A DNA stretch of 64,000 nt, from NCBI GenBank assembly GCA_008711295.1, contig VUYV01000020.1, positions 2,219,296 through 2,283,295 on the forward strand. The letters run 5' to 3'. Origin of the DNA: Anarhynchus alexandrinus (taxonomy: Eukaryota; Chordata; Aves; Charadriiformes; Charadriidae). The number at the start of each line of letters is the position of its first letter. Position 1 is the stretch's first letter. Positions 25,606 to 35,627 of the stretch are shown one piece after another. Below the pieces are notes generated by a model that saw only the letters and a list, made by a program, of their open reading frames with translations, did not search any database and was not told where the DNA came from. A program made the translations under genes and the position numbers.

Positions 25606-28600
25606 GCCATGGAAAAATAATTTTGATTAAAAAAGTTAACGCTTCTCTATGCTTTTGCATAGAAAAGAGACATGCTGGGCTTAAATTGAGCAAGAATTAA
25701 GCTTTCCTATTTTCTAAGCTAAATCTAGTTGTTCAGGTCAGGAAGCATTTCAGGAAGGTTTCCTGGGGAGGTTTGATAAATAATTGTCATGCCTTTAAGT
25801 CAGGGGACAAAATTGATACTTTCTTGAAGTTTCTTCCAGCTTCTCTTTTTCTAAGAATGTTTTACTATTTATTATCTATTACTGACCCTGTGGTAAAAGG
25901 AATAACACAAATGGAATCGGTTTTTGAGTGCTGCTTATCAGTGGAGCATTTGAGTGTCTGATCTGAAGAAAAAGGTAAAGTTGATATGATTTCATATTGT
26001 AAATCTGAAGAAGATGATTGTGTAGTCATAGGGCAATGTTAGTTATTACTTGCAATGCACGTAAATAATAATGTCCTTGAGGAATTGGTGGCAGGTGGGT
26101 AGATCAGAACTTTCAAATTTTATTCCTACTTTACTAAAGGCCTCTTGGACTCTGTTAATACTTATTATTTCAACTTTTTTACTGTCCTTTAAATAGTAGG
26201 CTACACATCTTTGTGAAAAAGATTTTGAAGACTTGTAGAGGAATGTTTGGTGTACGATTTTGCTGAGATGTATTTTTTTAAAGAAAGTGTAGAGACATGT
26301 ATTCATGGGAATATGAAGCATTCAGCTTTGACTGGAGGGCAGCAATTTTGTAAGCTGAGCTAGAAACCCAACTGAATCTAATCTAATTTTTTACAAGCCG
26401 TCTTACCTAGTTTAGATGCATTGGATTCTTTGCAGTTTATTGTATGAATTGTTGGAGAAGACATTAAATTGAAACTCTATCAGTGCTTTTGTGTCAGAGC
26501 CCATGATACGTTTTGTAAGAGCAAGGAGCTACTTTTGTTGATGTGTATTTTCCCCATTTTCCCCTCTTACTCTTATGTATCTGCGCTCATCTCTGGCCTT
26601 ACTGTCCACAAAGCACTTCAGTGTCTTTGTATATTTAAAACATAAAAGGTCCTTCAGCCATAGAGTTTTAAAAGAATCCTTTGGTGTAGCCATTGACAGA
26701 AATAATACATCAGGGTACAGCTACTTCATTGGAATGCATCAGCATATCTTTTGAGTGGGGAAAGCTGCCAGAAGGACGTTGCACTAGTACACTGTGCTGT
26801 GCATAAAGTTTACCCTCCATTTCATTTCAAATTGAGATCAGGATGATGAGGTCCTTATGAACATGTGACTCACTAACTTGAAGCATCATTTTCAGCAGTT
26901 TACCAAAAATCTTGAAATGATAAGCAACGCTTAAATTGTTCATGGTGAAAAAGAGGAGCCCAAAACCCAAAAGCAGAATACTCATGTATTTTTCAAGCAA
27001 AAAACCCTGCAGTAGTAGTAATAATAACAAAATCTTACTGATAACACTTTTCTAATTGAACTAGAATTCTTATCACCGAATGTATGGTTATAGAACAGCT
27101 GATGAAGTAGAGGACATTGACTGCATTTGTGAGTATTTAATTTCAGATTTTAGTTCACTTAAAAATCTGTTCGAGTGTATGTGAATGTTTCTGGTTGCCA
27201 AGTTCTCTACACGTCCACCTGCATTTGAGATGTTCCACTTCTGTTCTTTTATTTGAAAAGAAATTGGCATACATAATTCTTGAAGAATAACGGAACTACC
27301 TCAGTCTAAAAATATGAATAATTGTTTCAACTGTCCAAAAAACCTTGTCTGTATCCCCTTAGCAAGATCATAAATTACGGAGGAACTATAAATGTCAAAT
27401 AAGCAGCATATATGAAATCAATGAGGTGACTTCTGATTTAGGAAAGTAAAGTGGCTTTCTTCAGTAGCTGGTGTACAGGATGTACGGAACCTTCAAAGGA
27501 CGATTTGAGGGTCTTATTAACACAGTCTAATTAACCTCTTTCCTGTACAAGGTGAAGTGCTATATGCTCTAAGCGAATGATGAAAAGTGTAAGGGAAATA
27601 CAGAATTGGATCAATTTTCTTTTAATGATAAATAATCTTTCTAGTCTGGTTGGATGAAAGTAAACATATGTGGGCTGTGGTTTTGCTTTTGCTGTGTGCC
27701 AGGATTCAGCTCAGAGTGAATTCTTCAGCAGAGTTATAAACCTTTGAAAATTGCTTTATAATGGAAATGGTGACAGACCATTAACTAGAGTAGTATAAAT
27801 GCATTGATTTAACATATGTATAGTTGTTCTAAGTTGCCAAATACATGAAACAGTATGTGCTGAATATATAGGGAGGAGTCGTCTTTGTAGTTTTAACTAA
27901 CTAATGACGTGATTCATATTGTCTTAAGGTTTCTCGAACATATGGCCCCTGGCAGTATTGGACAGGTATCATTCAGGGGCTAAGATATATTTGTACTGTA
28001 GTGACACTGCGATCCTGCTCTAATTGCTATACTGGAAGAGGATCAAGAAGCATTTAACATGATGTCTTTAATCACCAATGCAATTATAGTGCCACTGAAG
28101 CAGATATGTTTTCCTACTACCAAGCCATAGGAACTTTTGAATCATAAAGAATCATTACTAGATATTCTGGAAAACCTTGTTCCCAATAAAAATGCGGAAT
28201 CTGGGATTTTGCAGTCATACTTAATTAGCATCTGTGGCTTAATTATCTTTAAAATTAAATATCTAATGCATGCACGCATGCTGTATGAAAGCATTTTTTC
28301 TCCAAACTCCTTATTCTTCCACCCTCAAAAGATAACTGAACACAAATTATTTTCAAGAATGACTATTATTCTGGTGTTGTTTTTCAAGCATTGAGAATAT
28401 ACACCTGTACTAGAATCTTTACTTATTTTTATTGTGGTGCAGCTGCATGATTCTTGCTATTGGTGAGCATTTACATTAATAATGCTAGTTCACTACTACC
28501 TTAAAAAGTGTAGGAGACATTCTAACACAGATGAAACTGAGCATTTTGTATCACCCTTTGGTGCTTGAGTGGAGTTAAGCTAGTATTTGGTTTTAGTGTT

Positions 28601-31272
28601 TCTGATTTGCTTTTTTTTTCCTTCCTCTTAAATACGGGATGGGGAAGCTAGGAGGTGCCTCGCAGCCTGCTGGAAAATGTAGGATTTTGTTACAAAACCT
28701 TCAGTATTTATTAGGTACGCCTATCTAAGTTTCTTGGCAGAAAGTTGTTTTCATTAGGGAGACTGAGTATCCTGAGATGAGACAAATTTCTGTATACTTC
28801 TTTTTAATTCTCTTTGCGCAAAATTTCCACATGTAATTTATTCTTGAACCTTCAGATTGAGATTGTCTCTTTTAGATTCTGGTTACTCTGATCAACTACT
28901 GTACATCTAACAGTCTTTGAGGCTTATGGCTAGAATTTCAACTTCATTCTCTAGATCTGGTTTCATATTGATAAAATCATATACTGGGAGAGGGGGAAGG
29001 ATAAACAAACTTCCAGTGAAGACAGAGTAGAATGTGCATTGATTTGGATGGTACCTCACAATAGTATACTGGCAAATGGCAAGAAAGAAAAGGAATAATT
29101 AGTATTATAGGGCCTAAACTTGAGTATATAACTTTCAGTGGAATAGATAAGGCTGCACCTTTATAAGAATGTACTGGAAGTACTGTATAAAATCTCTTCA
29201 GTTTTATTAATTAGTTACATACCAGTACATAGGCTTTGTAGTATGTTATTTTTGCTATTTAGTGCCTCTTGCTGCCTTAATTTGCATTATGCACCTTTAA
29301 CTGGAGTTGCAGGCGTTGATCTCACTGAAGTTATGACCTTATGGTGGTCCGCATGTGCATCTATCTGAAGGCTCAAATAGTTTCTTTTGCTATGGAGAGT
29401 TGTAGGCACAGCAATGCAAGTGAGTGATGATGGTTTGAATAGCCTCAATTGTGTTTTTTATTTTTATCCTTACACGTGGTTTATTTATTGCTTAAATTAT
29501 GCTTAAATACATTATATTTTCCAGGATTTCCCATTTCTGTAAATTTCTTCTTTCAAAGTCCCTATGTCGTTGCTACGACTTTCACGGCTATGTTGTTAAG
29601 GGAGTGTTTTTTTCCTTTGGCAGCAGAAGCACTTTTGATACCTACACTTGTTTCAGACCGAGCCCTGCGGAACTGTTGCATGCAATCATTCTGTAGCCTC
29701 TGGGGTTTTCCAGCTGGCTTGAAGTATCCTCTGCTTCTAACTTGCTCTGCCACTTGACCTTCCGAGCTTGCTTCACCTTGTGGTTTCCAATCTACATAAT
29801 AATTTGGTGTCACCGTTTAGTTAAATGGTTTCTTTTTGACAGATGGAAGTACCTTCAAATAGGGTTTAACTTTATATTCTGCCTTGGAGATAATACCATT
29901 CTATTTGACTTGACTTATCCATAAATATGAATGTCTTTCTGAATACCAGCTTAAATTATGTACAAGTGGAGATTGTAAATTATCAGTATGAAACTGGCTT
30001 TCTAGGGGGATATTGTACATATAAAATGTATACTGTAGTAATTCTGGATTAGGTGCTGTTAAGCACGAAGCTGACTTTTATGAGCGAAATCTGGGAGTTG
30101 CCTTAGTATGTCTGGTTAAAAACTGTGGGTGATTGGATATCTGACTCAAAAGCACGTCGACTATCCCGAACCTAACTGTGACAGAAGGGTGTAGAAGTAT
30201 TGGGTGTCAGCCTGAAGACTTGCAGTCTAAAACATGTAATTCTCATTGCCAGGACTGACTTTGAATTCTAGCTTCACTGTGCCTTATTTACCTTTACGCT
30301 CATGATTTTACTGTATGTTCCTAAAAACCTGAAATGTATTGCTTTCACTAGAAGGCACCTGCTCTAAGCAGAGTTGGCTGCTGTAACCGTCTCTTTCCTA
30401 TGAAGTGGAAACAGAGGGCTGTATCATGACCAGGACCGTTCGATATTTGAGATCTTTGGCATTTCAAATCAAACTACCTCTAGAAATAACAGATTGTGTA
30501 TCTGTTACAGATATATACAGATGTGTGATATATTTGAAAAGGCTATCGGGAGCAAAGAAATTTTATATTTTGGTGTTCCTGCCTGGCAGTATGAGCTTCT
30601 GGTGAATGCTGGAGTCGCTAGGAAATAATTAATGTAAAACAGCGATGTAGTTAACAAGATTCACTTCACAGAGAAAACAGCAGTATGCAGGTTTGCTCAG
30701 TTTTAAGAGTCTGGTGAGAGAGCTCTTGCTTGCTGTAAAGAGCAAATACTAGCAATGAGAGGAGGGATTTGCAGTGTAACAAAGAGCTGTCAAACATATA
30801 TTTTACTTGACAGACATTGACGTGACTCTCAGATAATACTTAGTACATTTGGTGTATGTAAACTGCTTAATGCATTTTCTCTGTAAAGCTTTTGCTCTAA
30901 TTAAATATTGCACTTTCAAAAAGGGGCTGAGTGTTGATCAACACTTACTCTAATAAAAATGCTGTTTGCTTAGTTCTAGTGTAATGTTGATGGATCTTTG
31001 GTGACACAAGTGACTGTGTAAAAGAAACTAAGACAGAAAAAACCTACTCAGTTAAGATTCTCATCTTACGTAGCAGCCTCAGACTGACTTGGATGCCTTG
31101 AAAAAGCATATAAAAGGATCAGAGAGAAAGTGATCCTTGAAACTGTAACGGTGAACTGAAGTTATTTAGCTTACAAGGTCACTTGTCCAATAGCACTGTC
31201 CTTTCAGAAAACCTGTTTTTTTGTGTTATGAGTAAATGGCAGCCTTTTTTCTTTTTTCACCTAGCTGTATGT

Positions 31273-31285
31273 TGTGTGTGTGTGT
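31273..31285. repeat. Short TG microsatellite
   Basis: Six TG units followed by TTT. Confidence 0.8.
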
Positions 31286-33370
31286 TTTCCATTGTTGGTG
31301 TGCCGATAAGTAAATATTGTATGAGGCTTTGGATTGATATTTAACAGCTGAGATGGTTGATTATACCACTGAAAACATTTGTCGTTGCCCGTTCCAATGT
31401 CATCAATATGAACCATCTGAACTCTGCCTTTCTTTTTCTTTGCTGCCCCTGGGGTTTAATGGCTTTGCAGAGAAGTTCCTGCCTGGCATATTGAGCTGCT
31501 CCAGAAGGTCTAACCCATAAGCAGTGAGTACTGAACTGCAGCACACTAATGCTGTAGGTGTTGACTCACCATGCTGTTTTTAATTGCAGTTCTTCTGAAG
31601 GTAGATAATCTGTGCAGACTGTCAACATAGATATTGAATCTTTGGGTATATACCAATTTGATGATGTATTTGTATGGCTACGAATGCTGTTCTGCTTTTC
31701 TTTTCCTGGGAATTAACTTTTCTCCTGTGCACATACTGTTTGCATTTAAAACTAGCTTTCATGTGTCTGTGGCTCTTGCTATAGCTGGCAAATGCTTATG
31801 TCTCATATCTGCAGTGAACTGTGTTCTAGAATTCTTGAGCCTGATGTAAACCAGCTTTCAAACGTGCATGAATTGAAAAGCATCTGTAATGTTTTGATGT
31901 GACTAATACTAAGATATGATTGACCAAGTCTGGATTTACTTTGCAACTGAAAAGTCATTCAAAATACTCATTTACAAACTCGGGTCAGGGGGGAAATAAT
32001 CTATAATTCTGATAGGTGTGTTCATTTGTGATATAATTGCTTTGAAAAAAATTTCAAAATTTTTGTCTCAAGGTAATAAGCAGGTTTGATTTTTTTATTT
32101 TTTTTTTATAACTTGTGTATTGTAAGATGCAGATCTCATCTCAAAATTCCATCTGTGTTTGGCTGGAAATAGAAAACAACTGTTTTGATAGTCTCAATTG
32201 GGTTTGTGTATGCATATTTCTAAAGATAAAGATGAAATTAATTTGGCTAGATGAGGTACTCCAGCTAGAGGCTGCCCTGAGGAGGCAAAAAGGTTTTGTG
32301 GGCACAGATAGTTTAGGTACAACCTTGCCTGTCAATATGTATTTTCAGACCTGCTCAGGACGGTGTTAATACTTATATGTAATGGCGGAGCTGATTCAGG
32401 AATGCTGAACAAATCAGCTGTTGGGCAGTGTGCACAGAAACTGGGTTGTTCTTACCCAAAGACAGTTCAACACTTAGTTTTTGAGAATGTTCTCCAGCTC
32501 ACTTTGTAAAGGAGATGTTGTGATGTTAGAAGAGAACTTTCCGTAAACTGGGAGAAACTTGTTCTCCCATAGTATATTGCTTTGGGTAGTTTCATGGTAG
32601 TCCTAGAGAGGTCTACAGCCTTAATTTTATCTTTTTTTGTGAGCCTACTGACTTTCTTTATGAGGGTGAATACTTATGGCATAACTGCACAAACACTTTG
32701 GAGACATCTGGGAGGCTTAAGATATTGCTGTCGCTCTCCAGCTGTTTTTCTCTCAGCTGAAGGTTGCTGCCCCCAAGATGAGCTGCACTGATGGATCATA
32801 TGAACTATCTTAGTCCATGTCAGTGCAAAGTCAGCCAGGTTATTTTAAATTACTGCTGGATGCAGCTGAGGGTAGAAATGAACAGCTTGAGGTAATAACT
32901 TCTTAAGCCATTCCAGCTAGACTTCCAAGAGCACATCTGTTTGTGTCCTTATAAGTGCAATACTTTAATCTCTCTATTGCTGTACTATATTCAGGATTTG
33001 TCAGGACTGCAGAGCTGTTGCCAAGGGGAGTCTAATATTCAAGTGGAATGTATTGGCTCTTTCTGTCCATCATTATTATCATATTGCAATAGAAAGATCC
33101 GAATGATGAGTGTGTAACATATACATTGAGTGGTAAAGTAAGCTTGTTTTCATATGTGAGGTAAATGTGTAGAAGACGTGGTTTGGAAGCTCTTTAAATT
33201 GGAAAGAGATTGCCATATGAAGTCTCTTCCCCCTGTCCCTGTCCCTTGTTCAGCCACTTCTAGCACTTATCTTTGATTCCTAGCCATTTAAGTTGTTACC
33301 TTCTCTATACCCTTGCTTCATTCCCTAGAAAACTTCCCTGTATTGATTAGAATTATAATGAATTTTTTAG

Positions 33371-33399
33371 CTCTTTTTTTTTTTTTATTTTTGCCCCAG
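33371..33399 (+). promoter_or_regulatory. ZFAND3: 3' splice site of ZFAND3 intron 1
   Basis: A near-continuous pyrimidine tract (mostly T, one A at 33387, then GCCCC) leads into the acceptor AG at 33398-33399. An A-rich stretch just upstream (TTATAATGAAT, about 33353-33363) could hold the branch point; that part is inferred. Confidence 0.88.
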
Positions 33400-33440
33400 G
33401 TCCAGCAAGACTATGAATCTCTGTTCCAAATGCTTTGCTG
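33400..33440 (+). CDS. ZFAND3: ZFAND3 exon 2 (internal coding exon, A20 zinc finger part)
   Basis: This is a 41-bp internal exon. The first base completes a glycine codon begun in exon 1, followed by SSKTMNLCSKCFA, and the last G begins the next codon, so the flanking introns are phase 2 and phase 1. The peptide matches what I know of ZFAND3, where it follows the CPCGFWG segment and precedes DFQKKQ. ZFAND3 is a small protein with an N-terminal A20-type and a C-terminal AN1-type zinc finger; exon 2 supplies the second Cys-x2-Cys pair (LCSKC) of the A20 finger, a fold that binds ubiquitin in related proteins. The exon has a T-rich tract and CAG acceptor before it and GTAAGT directly after it. 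The ATG inside it is an internal methionine, not the start. Exons 1 and 3 were not found, so the gene is only partly present. Identification rests on recognising the peptide and the splice phases. Confidence 0.93.
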
Positions 33441-33446
33441 GTAAGT
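33441..33446 (+). promoter_or_regulatory. ZFAND3: 5' splice site of ZFAND3 intron 2
   Basis: GCTG|GTAAGT: the intron side matches the consensus donor exactly at positions +1 to +6. It interrupts the codon after the alanine that ends the exon 2 peptide, a phase 1 junction as expected for this gene. Confidence 0.9.
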
Positions 33447-34706
33447 GCAGTAAAAGGTTTTGTGTTTTTGTTAGATTATCAAAACCACATTGTTGGCCTC
33501 TGCTTCAGGATTTGTGCATGGGTTTCTCTTCCTTCGGTATATATGTAATCAGATTTTCCTCACTTTGGTGCTTCATTTATTTGCTAATCAAGGACCTCTT
33601 GTGTAAATGTACCAATCAAACCTTGTTCTTGAAGTTTATGGAATTCTGGAACACCCTTGAACTACAGAGCTCTGCTGTCAGCACAGCTCCTATACGGATG
33701 ATGTGGTTTTCAAAATGCATAAGTCTGAATTGTAATTTGGAATTTTGTGGGACTTATTTTGTAATAACCTCTGAAATATGGTATGGATAAAAAATGAAAA
33801 GGAAAAGTTGGTATTGAACACTTCTTGTTCCATTTCTTTTGAACTTGCAGCCCTTGAACATTAAATTATCAGTAGCACATCAGTAGGCTAATTCTAATTG
33901 CTATATATTATTTTCTTATTGCAAGGTCATTGCTACTGCGTAAAATGTTAGGAATTGCTATTGACCTTTTCCTGTTAGCATCTTCTAGGTTTGCCTTTCT
34001 GATTTTTTTTTTTTGGTATTATTTAGTATTGTGAACTTATTTTTAATTGTGATTAAAGTGCTGTCATAGTCCATGAGTTTTAATTTCTGTTGATGCAACA
34101 GTTACCATATTAAAAAGTGCAGAATTTTTTTTTTTTTTATTTCAGTCCTTGGCTTGTCTATGAAACTTTACTTTAATATTGAGCTTGCAGAATTTTTTTT
34201 TTAGGACATTGGTTTCCAAGGCAAAATCATAGAATCTTTGAAAATTAAGGCAAAATGTACCAACAAAAGAATTTTAAAGCTCTTCCTAATTTTTTTTTTA
34301 CAAAAAATAAATTTTGACTTGAAGATTTTAGATCTTGGGTTCAGCATCATTTCATTAAACAAACACATGGAAAATAAAGATTGTCAAAGGCTGTTCAGCA
34401 AAATGATGCATGTATTTCTCTGACTGTTTTCCAAAGCCATGGATCACTGGAAAGGGTATATTGAAGAAAGTGCAAGTCCTTTCTTGCACTCTTTCCCTAC
34501 TACCCGCAGTCAGAAACAAGCTACTAGGTCTTTGATTTGACTTAGTACAACTGTTATGTTCATATTAGCACTGTAAACAACTTCTGTTTGTGTACCTCAG
34601 AAATGTGGATTTTCTGATTCTGATATATTCCTAATATTCTGATTTTAACAGAGTACCCAAAACTTCACAGCAGGCAGACCAGGCATTAAGCAAAGCATCT
34701 TTTATT

Positions 34707-34746
34707 TTGGTTTGATTGGGGGTTTTGTTGTTGTTTTGTTTGTTTG
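34707..34746. repeat. T/G-rich low-complexity tract
   Basis: TTGGTTTGATTGGGGGTTTT followed by GTTGTTG and TTTGTTTG units. Confidence 0.82.
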
Positions 34747-35475
34747 CTTTTAACATGAAGAAAAATTCTTGGCTTCTCTTCTGTAATTCTCCTGAAATGC
34801 CATTACCTCTGATGAAGTTCGTTTTTTCTGTTGTATAAATAGTGAGATATCATCTTGTATTTTTATGATTTTATTGAGGGGAGCGAAGCTTAACTTTTTA
34901 AAATTTTCAAGACTTTCCTTACAGCCTGTTTATTTCAATGAAATAATACTTTTGAAGAGTTTCAGTAACTTAAAAATCTACTAGTAGTTGGAACAAAACC
35001 CAGTATTGTGGAAAAAGGTACATTTACTCTATCTTTTTAGATCTTAACTATGGTTCCTTCAACAAGTAGCATTGAAATAACCAGTTCTATTTGAGTAGTA
35101 GCTGAAAACCTCTTAAAGTCATCATTCCAACGTAATAGTCTTCTTTTTTCTTTCCTTTTTTTTGATGTTACTGAAATATTTTCAGTGTATTTTTTATACT
35201 GGGTTTCCAGGCGCAGTACTGAGATAGAAAGATGTATACTCTTGTTTCTGTAAATTTAACTACCACAGATAGTGAGATTTTAGGCAAGTTAGCTGTTGAA
35301 AGATGTTTTTCATCATTCCAGGCACTCCAAAGATACGATGTGAAAAAAGTTCCTCTTGTTTCTCTTTTGATATGGCAAGTTATTAATTCAAATGTATTGA
35401 AGCAGATTTGTATGCCAGGGAAAATTGGGAAGTATTATTTCTCTTGACCATCATTTCCTTTCTCTTTTATTTTAG

Positions 35476-35502
35476 AAAAAAGAAATCCGCACAACGAGAA
35501 AG
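35476..35502 (+). other. Candidate 27-nt microexon in ZFAND3 intron 2
   Basis: The acceptor has a strong pyrimidine tract (35451-35473, mostly T and C) ending in TTTTAG. The 27-nt segment ends AAAG and is followed by GTTAGT, a usable but not ideal donor (T at +3). Read in the phase left by exon 2, it adds EKRNPHNEK with no stop and keeps the frame into the following exon, since its length is a multiple of three. This is a pattern reading only: I do not know of such an exon in ZFAND3, and acceptor/donor pairs like this arise by chance in long introns. Confidence 0.25.
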
Positions 35503-35595
35503 GTTAGTAACTTTGTTAAATGACTGGGGATTTTTTTCAGAGGGAAGGGATAGAATCCAGTCTTCCTATTTTACTTTTTTTTAAATTAATTTCAG

Positions 35596-35627
35596 ACACA
35601 CACAGCAGCAAAGCCCCTTACATTTGT
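35596..35627 (+). other. Candidate 32-nt exon-like segment
   Basis: A T-rich tract and TTTCAG acceptor at 35595 precede it, and a perfect GTAAGT donor starts at 35628. Joined after the 27-nt candidate it has no stop (DTHSSKAPYIC), but its 32-nt length would shift the frame of the ordinary downstream exon. It is therefore more likely a decoy, or an exon that would lead to frame disruption. Confidence 0.15.

Larger units (their letters stand above)
21255..33370. other. Intron stretch up to the exon 2 acceptor, nothing coding recognised
   Basis: AT-rich sequence with short repeats only: the A/C tract and CA repeat near 23 kb, a T16 run at 24369-24384, an N beside poly(C) at 25605 and a TG repeat near 31.27 kb. 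Frames up to 102 aa (29449-29757) show no domain and overlap frames on the other strand. A low-repeat block at about 28.2 kb is noted as a possible conserved element. Confidence 0.7.
1..33399 (+). other. ZFAND3: ZFAND3 intron 1 (3' part), no exon seen
   Basis: Everything left of exon 2 is inferred to be intron 1, because exon 1 of ZFAND3 encodes the protein N-terminus and would be expected in GC-rich promoter DNA, and no CpG-island-like stretch appears here. Reading frames are short (101 aa or less) and show no domain I recognise. Identifiable contents are an old CR1 remnant near 4.2-4.6 kb, low-complexity T/G tracts, two G-quadruplex motifs and several low-repeat blocks. The intron assignment depends on the exon 2 call and on the absence of a nested gene, which I could not exclude exhaustively. 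Confidence 0.8.

Noticed and set aside
29449..29813. Overlapping frames of 102 aa and 83 aa on opposite strands
   Set aside because: No domain, no recognisable similarity, and the hydrophobic stretches come from T-rich sequence.
34221..34242. AAAATCATAGAATCTTTGAAA, similar to the start of an antisense CR1 3' end
   Set aside because: Only about 12 bases resemble CR1 and nothing typical follows; too short to call.
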